DNA of 64,000 nt from contig OZ038451.1 of assembly GCA_964036195.1 (NCBI GenBank), positions 27,607,927 to 27,671,926 on the forward strand. The letters are read 5' to 3'. The notes under the pieces were generated by a model. It saw nothing but the letters and a program-made list of their open reading frames with translations. It was not told the DNA's origin and ran no database searches. The DNA comes from Sphaerolaimus hirsutus. Its lineage: Eukaryota; Nematoda; Chromadorea; Monhysterida; Sphaerolaimidae. Shown here one piece after another: positions 46,449-59,000 of the stretch (its first letter is position 1; each line of letters opens with the position of its first letter). The position numbers were made by a program, and so were the translations under genes.

Positions 46449-48365
46449 ATTGAGGCGTCCAATTCTAAAAGTCGACAAGTCCAAAATATTAAAATTTAGA
46501 GTTAGAGGCCCGGAAACGTCATCTGGGGCTACTTCCGCAGATTTTTCATCATTTTGACCTCACATGCCCATATTGCATAGTGCCAAATTTGACTTCTTTT
46601 GGTAAAGATGCAAAAAAATTGGGCAAAAAGTCGACAAGTCCACTTAGTTTTGGACTAAAAGTTGACAAGTCCATCCTCCGCATATTTTTTTTATGGGAAA
46701 AATGTAAGAAATGTGATATGTCCACTATGGGCACCGTTTCTAAAAGTCGACAAGTGCATAAATTTCCCATAAGGCAGGACTAGTGATGGAAAAAGCGCCA
46801 GGACTTTGGCGCCAAGCGCCAAAAGCGCCATGGCGCTTTTCCGAACCCCAGCGCCAAGCGCCAATGGCGCCAGAGCAAAATGGCGCCAAGCGCCAAAAGC
46901 GCCATGGCGCTTTTCTAGACCACGGCGCCAAGCGCCAATGGCGCCAGAGGATAAAAATTTTTTGCTTCTCATATATGCGGCCATGCTGATGCATGGCCAT
47001 ACATGTCAACTGCAGTCACTTTTGCTCTTGTTGTCTTGATGTTTTGCAGCTGGGTGTTTGGGCTATGTATAGCACACCATCTGTAAAAAGTGCTAAGATT
47101 TTTTAGGTGTTTTTTTAAATTACTTTTGGAATTTAGTTGTTTTTCCCAAAAAAATAATTTTCAAATTTCAATTTTTTTGGAATACTTTCGATTTTTCTAC
47201 TAGGATATTGCAGTTTTGCTAGTCACTTTTGAACACAGGATTTTGAAGTTTCAAATTTTGGATTGCCATGGTTGGAATGGCTTCAGAAAGTGATTCCACA
47301 CCGTGTAAAACCAAGTGTCAAATGTCAAGAAGTAAATGTGATGTAAAATGTCAATCAAAATAAAAAAGAAAAATTTTTGATTCAACTTTTGACATTTTGC
47401 ATGACACTTAACAAAATTGTATTTATGAAATATTGGATGATGTTTATTACTCAACTTAACACTTTACAGGGTCTTTGACCCTGCTCAAACAAAACTGCAA
47501 GGAACGAGCTCAGTATAGTGATTGAGCGAAAACCTATGTGAAGAGTGTTACCAGTGTGACGAATAGTCACATAAAGCCTTACATAATTCGGATTAGATAG
47601 GACAAATGTAGAATACCCATGAAATCACAAGGAAATTGTTTAAAAAGTAATCAAGAATAGGGTATGTTGATCCGGGAATACACTGACTGTTGGATATGTA
47701 GGTTGAGTGGTTTTGGTAGGTTAGTACTTCATAGTGTTCTCCTTGGTGGCTGCTATCACACAGCTATATTGAATTAAATGGGAAGTAGTATAAGTGAACA
47801 AACATCACAATTCCCAACACTGACAGTAGCACATAGACTTATGTAAATTATACTTAACAGGTCTTTCTGCATAAAATAATGATGAATTTTGAGTACTTCT
47901 TGGCGCTTTTTAAAACACTAGCGCCAAGCGCCAATGGCGCCACGGCAAAAAGGCGCAAAGCGCCAAAAGCGCCATGGCGCTTTTTGCTTGGCGCTAGCGC
48001 CAGGCGCCAGCGCCATGGCGCTTTTCCATCACTAGGCAGGACCAACGCGGGCGGGAACAACATTGTTCTCGCGTGCAAGAAGGCGACAAGTCCATGCCCT
48101 CCCAAAAACAGTTTTGCTCTGACCGAATGGAATTTTATGGACACCCTATTTTTCACATATACGTCGAGACTCGAGATTAGGGGCTGAAAATTTGACACTT
48201 TATTGTCAACATATGGAATTAATGGAAAACATGAGAGAGCCAAATTGGACACGCACCACGGGCCTGGAATTGGGTCTGAAACTTAAAATGCGATCTACTC
48301 AAAATTTTGTGGACTCAAAACTCAATTTTGTGGACTTGTCGACTTTTAGAATTAGACGCCTCAAT
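46449..48365. mobile_element. TIR element with GTCGAC ends, split by a nested element
   Basis: The left end CAATTGAGGCGTCCAATTCT and right end AGAATTAGACGCCTCAATT are inverted repeats, each followed inward by AAAAGTCGACAAGTCCA or its complement. The 1,254-bp GGCGCC element (46781-48034) is inserted within it. Single ends of the same family occur near 10617, 12470 and 38190-38215. Confidence 0.75.
46781..48034. mobile_element. Long GGCGCC-ended hAT-like element (family S)
   Basis: Begins TAGTGATGGAAAAAGCGCC and ends GGCGCTTTTCCATCACTA. Identical octamers GGCAGGAC flank it (46773-46780 and 48035-48042). Both ends carry GGCGCCAAGCGCC palindromes. The central kilobase is unique-looking, AT-rich, and has no recognised open frame. 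Confidence 0.9.
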
Positions 48366-48807
48366 TATATTATTGCCGGAAGGAAAGTTACAATTTTTTA
48401 TGCTGTAACCGTAAGGAAAGTGACAATTATATTTTAAACGCGGAACTTCAAATTGTACTACCATATTCACCAAGGGGGTTTATTTTTTCACAGTACAAAT
48501 TTTGAAGGGGGTATTTTGGGGCGGGCCTTATTTTTTCGTCAGAAATTTTCTGAAAATTCATACTATAGAATACGCTTTTACATACCTAAACCGGTAATAA
48601 ACATGACCAAATAGATTATGTTAGACATATAAACGTATATTGCTACACAAACAAGCATAAACTTAAAGTGTAACTGAAATGCAAAATGGCTGCAATAAAT
48701 ACATCCTGTACTTTGCATACCAGACGGGGGGGGGGGTATTTAAGAGGGGGTTTATTTTTCATCAGCTCGAAAACTAGTTGTATTGTAGGAGTTTCGAGGG
48801 GGCATGC

Positions 48808-49611
48808 CTAATACGCACATTTGCCCATTTTTTCACTTGACACTTTTTCAAGTGATTTTCAGATATGAGTGAAGTGAAAAAAGTTGCGCAATGACATATA
48901 GTCGGCAGACATTTCATCCTACAAAATCGGATAGTTAGAATTCGCTCGTGAAAGAGTGCACACGAAACTTGAGTCCCACCCGGACGCTCGGAATTGAAAA
49001 AGACGATAATATTACAAGAAAAACGGACATTTTGTCGCGTCTGTGCGTGCCACGCTTTATTCATCTACATTTTCAACGTTGTTGGCAGCAAGCGAACGAA
49101 TTTTACCGTTTAAATTGTGTTGTTTTTATCTTGTTTTTCCGTTCGTTGGCTCCGTTCCAATGGAAGAGTTCTGTATTAGAACTTGGCAGACAGCCAAAAT
49201 TTCAAAATCCGCTATAAATATTGTTTAAAATAGGCTAACACAAGCTATATAACCATGTATATAAATGAAAAAAAGCGATTATGAAGGTGGAAATTGGCAA
49301 AGTGGAGCAAATTTCAATGATTTTTAGCTAACTTTGAGTTTTCACTCTCATTCATATAATACGCAACTGGTAAGTGGGATGAGGGCCAAGTTCTAATACA
49401 TGACCCGATCCGTTCCAATAGTCAAAATATTGCAACGCAATAATGCCGTCATGCATTCTCCACTGGAGAGATTGACGCAAATGTTTGTAGGGCAATACAT
49501 CTACCGACTATAAGTGAACTTTTTCACTTCACTCATATCTGAAAATCACTTGAAAAAGTGTCAAGTGAAAAAAAACGGGCAAATGTGTGTAACGGGCAGA
49601 TGTGCGTATTA
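48808..49611. mobile_element. TIR element (ends TAATACGCACAT), nested in a family P remnant
   Basis: About 75 bp at each end are inverted copies, with shared blocks CACTTGACACTTTTTCAAGTG and ATTTTCAGATATGAGTGAAG plus complements. It interrupts GTTTCGAGGGGGC-type family P sequence (48790 and 49622). The inner ends carry the word ATAGTCGGCAGACATTTC also seen at 34694. No coding signal. Confidence 0.75.
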
Positions 49612-51322
49612 GTGCACCATCGTTTCGAGGGGGCTATTTTGTGGAAATACGGTATATACTCCGCCCACGGACAGCAGAGTATGTATCCGCACGAAATCAT
49701 TTTATACATGCTAACGCCATTCTTATTTTGGCGTGGCGTGCATAACAATGGCAAACCCTCCAAAAAAAAGTATTTAAATTTTTAAGTGTTTTTTCCTAAA
49801 TGAATTTTCGAATTTTCGAATTTTTCCTCAAATCAATTTTTGAATTTCAAATTTAATTATGAATTTTTGAATTTTCGAATCGTTTTGGGCAATTTTCCAA
49901 AAAAAATTTGGGTAATTTTTGAATTTTTTTACATACTTTTCGAATTTTTTGAAAAAATATTGAATTATAAGCTTTTTTAAGTAGTTATATTGAAATAGTT
50001 ATGGGTGCTCAGTGCATTCCTGTGCATTCCTCAATGTGACTGGACCCGCCCATAGCTGGAATTGGGGTGGATGTTATGACGGGGGGGGGGGGGTCCACCA
50101 GACTTTTGTGTCATTCCATGCCGTTGTACATTTGCTGATTATGTAATAAGTCCCTCTCGAATAACTCCCCCTCAAAGAAATCCCCTCAAAAATCACTGAT
50201 AAAAATACCCCCCCCCCCCCGGGGAGTTATTCGAGGATATACAGTATTACTATTGTTTATGATGGCATGATCAGAAAAATTTATTTTACATGTTGAAATA
50301 CTTGGTCAAATTGGCATAATGAATTTATAACATCACTAATCCAACCTCAAAAATGGAATCTACAGGTTGTGCAGATCATTTAAAGAATTCAACGGTCCAA
50401 ATCAGCCAAGAAATAACCGAGTTATTAAGCTTCAAAGTCAACTAGCCAGATCAGCCACGTAAAATCAACTCCTTTTTATAGACCCCCCCCCCCCCCTTCT
50501 TGGGAGTGGGGGACGATTGAAGTAAATAAAACTATTTGGTTGACATGCAACAGGATGGGGTGACACAAAGCTTGGTGGAAGCCCACCCTAAAATGCCTTC
50601 CCCGATTCCAGCTTTGGGTCTGCCACAGATGCCATTTCAACGTTCATTGACGTTTTTTTCATTTCGATAGACTTTTTCTGATGCACCGCGTATCAATTAT
50701 TGATCGATTTAGCACATAGAACCTAAGAATGTGTTTTATGTCCTTGAATTCCTTGAACAATTCGAAAACTATTTTTGAATTTTCGAATTTTCGAATGTTT
50801 TCAAAAAAATCGATTTTTAAGTGTTTTTTCCAGTGGTGGAATAAAAATTCGAAAATTCCGAAAAAATTAGAAAATCTTTTATTGCCATCATTAGGCGTGC
50901 ACACTTTTTTAAAAATATTTTTAAAAGATCAATTTTTTTGTCAACATACGTTTTGTGTCGGAAATCATTTTTGGAACACTTTTTGTTTTATTAATGATGA
51001 CGTCATGATGGAGTGTTTCCTTCAGAAAAGTGCATAGCGTGCGGTCGCAGAGTATATCATGAAAAACTATTTCACGAGCCAAATGTCACTGAAATCATGG
51101 GAATGGCCTTGTTCTATTTACTTTATTACCTATTTGGTCATTTGACCTGCCAGGCTACACAAAACTCGAGCACAAATAAAAATGACGTAAATAAATAAAA
51201 TAAATACAGCTGGATTAATCCCATTGGACATAAATTGTAAATGAAACTTGAAAATTTTCCAAAACATTTTCTAGAAATTGACTTTGGATTTGGTATCTAC
51301 TTTTAGAAGTTCAGGTTTCAAT
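49612..51322. other. Repeat mosaic, no gene recognised
   Basis: Contains AT-rich TTCGAATTTTTGAA repeat blocks at 49740-49980 and 50740-50930 that begin ATGGCAAACCCTCC and end TTGCCATCATT, C/G runs at 50085 and 50485, and a family P remnant ending near 50245. No supported exon. Confidence 0.5.
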
Positions 51323-52372
51323 TACCGTATTACCTCGAAATACCCCCAGGGGTTTTATTATTTCGCCCGCAAAATTTGAGGGGGGGAAATTCGAGGGGGG
51401 GTTATTCGAGGGGGGGGGTCTATTATTTCGCCAGAAATTATCGGAAATTCCCCATCGTAGAACGTAGAAAAACGACGTAGAAAAATCGAACAATCACATA
51501 GATTTATGTGTTTATAGGCATATGCCATATATTACTGTATATTAACGATGGCAAACCCTCCAAAAAAGTCTTTGAATTTTTGAGTGTTTTTTTCCAAAGT
51601 GAAGTTTCGAATTTTCAAATTTTGAATTTAATTTTTAAATTTTCAAATCTTTTTTGGCAATTTTCAAATTTTTAAAAGAAAAGTATTGAATTTGAAGCTT
51701 AAATAAAACACAGTATTTGGACTGTTTTCATGTTTGGATCCCCTTTTAACCTTGATTTCACTGTAATTTAGCGTGACAAATGGTGGAAACACATATGTGG
51801 ACCAGTTTGCCACTTCTTCATTTCGTTCACTCATTGATTTAATGAAAACAAAAGCATTCACAAAAATAACAATTTACAAAACGGCATCAACTTCCACAAA
51901 TCTTCAACTTCAGTTTTTACTGAGTTGTTTGCACATTGCATGTGTACACACTAGTTTACTGCCATATTTGGGTAAACTCATAAATCGGCTTTGAACGCAT
52001 TTGAGTATACTTGAATGAGTTATTCTTAATCCCCATAAACATCAGTTGACAGACACCTCATTTTTGTCAACTCAAATGCATTCAGAGCTGATTTATTAGT
52101 TTACCAAAATCTGGTAGTAAACTAGCGTGAGCAGCATCATTGCAGCGCCATTTTCCCTGGGGCTGAATGCGTTCCAAAATGCAAGCGTTTTTTTTGATGG
52201 ACCGGCGTCTGTTTCTGCAGAAGCAGAGCGCCGCGGTTCCAATTGTTTCGGCGGCTCCATGCATTCTTCAATGGCTGCCATGGATGCCATTTCAATGTTT
52301 TTTTAGTTACATGATGCTATTCAGTCCCACCGCATATCAAGTGTCAATTTATTTAGCACTTTGTACTCTTGA

Positions 52373-53446
52373 GCAGGGTTGGTTTTATAAAAATCATTTG
52401 TATACAAATTATATAAAAATTGTATAAAACTGTATTTTATTTTTATTTTTTTCTTGTTTCATTTTTTTTCTCCAAAATGTTGATAAAATAATAAAATGGA
52501 ACCATTTTACAAAAATTTTGCAATAATTTTACATAAATTTTACAAAAAATCAGAATCTTGCATGCAAGGTCAGAAAAATGTGTTAATTAGACCTGAACAT
52601 GAAAAACGTGTGACAAATTTTTCCATTACTTTGCAAAAGTTGCATGCAGTAGGTATTGTTACCTAGTTTCAAGTGTAAAGTTACAATTATTGATAATAAT
52701 GGTTTGCATTTTCAGTAGAAGGATTACTGGAGTGTGCTGGGCATATTTGTAAAATGTCAGAGAAGTGTCAATTGTCATTACAAATGTAAAGTAAAGAGTC
52801 AATTGACATCTCAAATGTCAAGCAAAGTATAATTGTGATGACAAATGTCATGCAAAGTGTAAATTGTGTATCTGAATCTTATTTATGTTATGTTCTTGTG
52901 TTATATTATGTTCTTATGTTATGTTATGTTATGTTATGAATCTTATGTTTTTGTATCCAAATCTTATGTTTTTTTTTTGTATCCAAATGATCACATAAAA
53001 TTGGAATAGAAAAAACAACTACAAGATTTGGATACAAAAAATAAGATTCGGATTCAATTTGCTTTGCAGTTACCAAATTTAATTTATATTTGTCATGGCA
53101 ATTGACACTTTACTCAACATTTGTCATGACAATTGACACTTTACTTAACATTTGTCATGACAATTGACACTTACATTTCATTTCATATTGGGACTGCCCC
53201 AGCTCTGTGAATAAACTGGTTGAACGATAAACAACAAGATGAGAAATTACAAAAAATATGAATTTTTATACAATTTTTACAAAAATATGAATTTGTATAC
53301 AATTTTACAAAAAAAATTACCAAAATTCGAATTTGTGTACAATTTCATTGTTATTTTGAAATTTTCCATTTTATTTTATTTTATTTTTTTCTTAAATTTA
53401 CCATTTTATTTTATTTTTATTTTTTTCTGGAATTTTGCCAACCCTG
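52373..53446. mobile_element. hAT-like element (ends CAGGGTTGG)
   Basis: Begins CAGGGTTGGTTTTATAAAAA and ends ATTTTGCCAACCCTG. Identical octamers CTCTTGAG flank it (52365-52372 and 53447-53454). The 1,074-bp body has ACAAAAATTTTACAAAA arms and internal TGACAATTGACA palindromes. It is surrounded on both sides by TTCGAA-rich repeat blocks (51547-51700 and 53470-53655), so it is nested in an older element. Confidence 0.9.
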
Positions 53447-54059
53447 CTCTTGAGTGCGTTTTGTTGCCTTGAATTCCTGAAAAATTCAAAAACTATTTTC
53501 GAATTTTTGAATTTTTGAATTCTTGAATTTTTTGAAAAAAAATTCGATTTTTAAGTGTTTTTTCCAGGGGTGAAATAAAAATTTGAAAATTCTGAAAAAA
53601 TTCGAAAATTCAAAAACATTTTCAAATTTTCGAATCTTTTTTGCCATCGTTACTGTATATACACAAAAACCCTTCCCTAACATCTCTTAATCATCAGTTT
53701 TAACGTGTGTTCTGCATTGTACAGATCACAAACTGCGGTTAGCATTGAAAAAACCCGTCAATTTTTGGAAAATATAATTAAATATAATCTCAGAAAATCT
53801 CTCAAGAATAAAATATAATCAAATCTCTCTCAAAAAACCTGGAAAAAATATAAATAAATATAAATATCAGAATTTGTGAGATTTTCTGATATTTTTAAAA
53901 ATCTCAGAAAATCTCTCAAAAAGAAAATATAATTAAATCTCTCTTGAAAATCGTGGAAAAAATATAAATCTCAGAAAATCTTATATTTTCTGAGATTTTT
54001 TAAATATAAATCTCGCAGAGATTTTTTCAATGCTAACTGCGGCATTTGTCATGTACGTT

Positions 54060-54192
54060 CACGTTACACTCAATTTTAGGTGGGTAATTTGAGGGGGGGG
54101 GTTATTAATTCCTCAGCCGAAATTTAGGGGGGTATTTCGAGGGGGGGGGGGGGTTAATTCAAGGGGGGCGGATAATTCGAGGTAATCCGGTA
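54060..54192. mobile_element. Family P remnant with G runs
   Basis: G runs and GGATAATTCGAGGTAATCCGG mark a right end. A matching left end (CCGTATTACCTCGAAATACCC) at 51323 may belong to the same, heavily interrupted copy. Confidence 0.5.
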
Positions 54193-54444
54193 TCCAATTA
54201 TCGTGTATCTTATTTCTTCTAAGTAAACGACATACCTCAAATAGAACGGCAGGTATAAAGTAGACAAAAAAGTAGAACGCTCTTCTGTTTATTTGAAGAA
54301 ATACGGTAAATTGACTAAAACTACACCCAAACGAAAAATACAATATACTCTATTTATTCTAAAAACAACATGATGACTCCACTTTCATTTATTTTACATG
54401 TATTCTGACTCCTTCTAACGCGTGCCGGATTTCCATATCAGCAT

Positions 54445-54967
54445 CATAGTTGTTAAAAACAGATACTGTACGTATACTCGAGTACTGAGTAAATAGGTTT
54501 ACGTATATTTTGAAACAAGTACCTGTGCTCGATTTTACGTATACCTTTAGAAAGTACTTGAGTACAGACAACGTAATTCAGATGGACTTCGTGATACGCT
54601 TTTTCAAGGCATAGATGGGAAAAAAGGGAGAAAATAAGTGAGAAATAGGAAAAAATAGTGAAAAAAGCTGAAAATATCCACATAACACATGAACTAGTGC
54701 ATTTGATGGTGAAAATAATTAAACAGGTACGAAATGTAGTGATTTTGAGTGAAAATTGGGGCAAAATTTCTAAAAATACTCACTTTTACGTTTTCTTGGG
54801 GAAAAGTATTCTAGTCATGTTTACTCATGACTCATGAGTAGACGAGAAAAAATATTCCTTTGCGTTTTCTGTACTCGGGTGAGTAAAAATAGTAAGGGGG
54901 TGAGTAAAAATAAATACTTTACGTTTACTTAAACTTTGAAAAAAGTTCAATAGTATTAACAACTCTG
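54445..54967. mobile_element. hAT-like element family H, copy 4
   Basis: Starts CATAGTTGTTAAAAACAG and ends TATTAACAACTCTG. Identical octamers ATCAGCAT flank it (54437-54444 and 54968-54975). The body contains TTTACGT/ACGTAAA and TACTCGAGTA words like the other family members. Confidence 0.9.
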
Positions 54968-55464
54968 ATCAGCATCTATCTCACCCATATAATCATTTTT
55001 AATCACCTCCTAATCTCCCTTCACAGTCCACATGCTTCTTATATTTCCTATATTTTGTTTGTGCCGTTGAAACTTCGGTCCCTCAGCACATCACAAACAA
55101 CGATTTTGTATATACTAGGATTTCAAACAATTTCTTGCGGAATAATATTTACCCCCCCCCCCCTTGTTTAAACCCCCCCCCCTCGGGAGCGCTATGAAAC
55201 AATCACCCCCCAGGGGGTATTTCGAGGAAATACAGTACATCCCATATTTATATACTCGAATAATCCCCCGCTTTGAATAATTCCATCTTGAATAATCCCC
55301 CCCTTGAATAATTCCCCCACTTAACACTACAACGTGTGTTCTGCATCATACAGATCACAAACTGCAGTATTTGTCGTGTACATTCTCTTTACACTCAACT
55401 TGGGGTATTTCGAGAGGGGGTATTCAAGGGTGGTTAACTTGAGGTAATATGGTATTTTTTCAGA

Positions 55465-55880
55465 CCGTATTTCTTCTAATAGAAGTGCACCGTTCTATTT
55501 TTGGTCAACTTTTTTGCCTGCTGTTCTATTCAAGGTGTCGTTCTATTGGAGGCTGCCGTTCTTTTTTTTCACCAATATTTCCCACACATTGTTCATTTGA
55601 AAATAGTGTTTTAGGATACACTAACGACATTTTTATATCAGAGCACCAATTAAAACAAAACAAAACGTGAAAACAACCCTGAATACTACATCAGAACACC
55701 TTGGATATTCTCACGACACATTTTCTCATATTTTTGTGCTTTGATACTCTTCCAACGTAATATCGACCTGCCGTTCTGTTAGGAGTGACGTTCTATTGCG
55801 GTTGTCGTACTATTGATTTCGAGAGTCCAAAAACGGTTTTTTTGGAGGTACATATGTGGTTCTATTAGAGGAAATACGGT
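55465..55880. mobile_element. MITE family Q, copy 2
   Basis: The left end CCGTATTTCTTCTAATAGAAG and right end TTCTATTAGAGGAAATACGG are inverted repeats. The interior repeats CGTTCTATT and TTCTATTGG words. It ends about 190 bp upstream of the gag-like gene's first ATG. Confidence 0.8.
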
Positions 55881-56067
55881 ATCATATTATTACTTACATA
55901 AAAATTTATGTATTTACACATGTATACGTGCTTGATTCGTAAAAAAATAGTTTTTTATACCCAAGCGACTTCAGGGAAGGATGGAAAATATTTGAAAAAT
56001 AGTATTTTTTTACTTTTTTAATGATTGTTGTGTTCAAAGTTTGAGAAATTGTAATGGTTGATTAAAA

Positions 56068-59000
56068 ATGGAAACTTCGAAGCTTTCCATTCTAATCAAC
56101 AATTACAAATTCTCAAAATTTTCAACAGAATTACTGGATTACACGCAAAATAATGGCTTTTTCAACCTAGAGTTCTATCCAGTTTTGTGTGAAATTTTAT
56201 TCACCATCTTCAAGGTTAAGCCGGAGTTACAGCATAACGATAAATATAAGGAATATCGAATGGTATATCTGTACACAAGTCAAATACATAATTGTATGTT
56301 TCTACGGAATTGCTTACGATCCATTTCGAGTTGTGATACTGTGTAATTCTTGTAACATGTATGGGGGTGCAATTCTATACAATGCTATTCATCATCTCGA
56401 CAACTACTCTATCATATCCACACGTATAGGTGCTGAATCTAGCTCGCTGGCCCGCAAACGCCGCGTTGCAGCCTTGGAAAAATCAAACAGAAATTTGGGT
56501 GGCATGAACCTCAAGGCACCAATGGAATCGTTGAACAACAGACCCATGACGATGGATGAAATGCATGCACATTTGTGTGAGTCGGGGGGAGTCTTGGAAC
56601 ACACGGTTAGGCGGACATTTATATATATACAGGGTGGTCATAATAATAATAATAATAAAAATGACCGAGTACTGAATGAAAAAACTAACAGTAAATTCGT
56701 GGCCTTTATGTCAAAAAAATGTTTAAATGTATCATCAACAAAAAGAAACTTGATTTTTGCTTATGTGTATTTGAAAATGGCAGTTTACATACCAAAAAAA
56801 TTGAATGTTGATAACCTTGCAGATCCCGATGCACCACAAAAGGGTTACTTTTTCAATTGGCAAAGTTACTCTGCTGAACTACGGCGCCGCTACACAGTGG
56901 GTGGTGCGCCGTTTGAATTAGACACAATGATGGGTGAATTGAGAACATGTGTTAAATCAATGGATCCAACATGCAATGTTTCCAGGGCAGTTATGTTGAT
57001 GAGCCACATGCTGCACCACACAATGTCGGAGTTCAATCTGATGACTAAATTTAGCGAAAAGGTAAATATCTTGATTCCTATTTTCTCTATAGATGGGGTG
57101 AATATTATACTATCTGAGCTGATAGTTGCACCTCGTTTCTTAAGGCTGGAAAGGAGTGAAAACTGCGATTACATTGTAAATATGCATAATATAATAAATA
57201 AAACACAAACGAAACCATTTTTGCCACAAATCACAAAAAGATGTTCAATGGGTACATTTGATTACGCACACCTCACCCATAACACGTATAGATTTATGCT
57301 TCAACTGTGCAACACATTTATAACGCATCTCAAAATTTGCCTGCAGGTGGAAGTTCTGTTGGCGGATTTGGCAAGCGGCATAAAGGAAGATTGTGATGGA
57401 ATTTATGATGGAATGGAACAAATGGAGGGTGACATCCGGATGTTGATTGATGACACCGTGAAAATTGATGATAAGCTGGACGAGAACGCAAGGGAGGTCA
57501 GTCAGTGGGGCTCTTGTCGATTTATCGTTGTTTTTATACAGGCTTTCAGCCAGTCTAAAATAGTGTCAAAATATCTACAAAGTCATTGTAATGATATGAC
57601 TAGTATAAACAGTGTGTATGAAGTGCTTAAAATCACTAGAAAAACCCATAAACTGTTCATAAACACTGCTAAGGTGCTTCGATTCCATGTTTATTCATCT
57701 ATGGGAAACGTGATCCTAAATGACGTCATTTTTTCCCCTCAGTGCACATGCAAAAGGGATGAACTACTGGCTAGTTTGACGGAACTAAAGGACAAAGTTC
57801 TGACACTGGAACAGAGACCTGCCACTTTTGCAACCGTAGCATCCTCGATGGGTGTCACGAAACGTAAAAATACAACATCCGAGGTGGGGGTTGAGAACAA
57901 GCGCGTCAAATTGGTGGAAAATACCCAGGCGACAGAAAACGTGGCTAAGGTACATTTTGCACTATCTAGATTTGATAAATGCAGTGGTAGGATACACTAT
58001 AGAGATGGGGGTCTGAATAGACAATACAGGGGGTACTGTATACACATGACTATAAATATACATAGAAAATGTTATCTGATTGCTGAGAACATTGCTCACA
58101 CTGTCGTTGAGTTACTGTGTCACAATAATTCCCGACATCGCAAAAAGTTATGTTTTCAGACATCAATCTCGCTGGGTGCCATTCCGAAGGAATTTAGAGG
58201 CCGTACTGCGAACCAAGACATTCTGGTGACACTCACGGATCCCCTTGACATTTTGGGGTTTATGTTTCCGCTCAATGTGATGTACGACGGTCAAAAATTC
58301 CCATGCTTGGCATTGGCCATGATGATGGTACGTATATATAACAGTGCATATTCAAAAATATCTGAGTATGAAATTGTATTCAGTCAAAAACAAATTCTGA
58401 AAACAGAAAACATATCAATACAGTTTTTAAAAGAGATCTTTAAAAAAATTCTAAAAAAAGTTGTTTTTTTAAATTTTCTAAAAAAGTATTTAAAATATTT
58501 AAAAAAACAAATATTACAATTGAGCCCTACTCTTTCGCAGGCTGAAGCCAAGGCGGTGGGCGGCACAGATTTAGAAAATGCTGTCTATGCATGTAATGCA
58601 TATTTTGTTCAGCACAATGGCGTAAATTTTGACCGAAAGTATAATGAATTTGTCGGCCGCATGAATGCGGCCTGGAGTCAGATATGGCAAGAGCAACTTT
58701 CGCAAGGCAACAGCGCCATGGGGCCCCGCTGGTTCAACCCTGGGTCAAGCTCATATGAAATGCTATATACCAGTTTGGAAGAGGCGAAAAAAACGGTGGC
58801 CTATCGCAATTTGAAAAAAATCATGAGAAATACAGTTACGAATAATCCGCAATTTCGGTGGGTGCTTGTTTGGGTTATCGTGATCACTACCAAGGGCTTT
58901 TTTAACGGATTTTTTTCTAACGGAATTACTATGCTTGAATCAATATCGTACGTTCTGATAGTATATTTAAATAACTCTACAACGACAACAATAGAAGACA

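Noticed and set aside
46783..48187. Ala/Arg/Trp-rich open frames
   Set aside because: They come from GGCGCC palindromic arms of a hAT-like element and appear equally on both strands.
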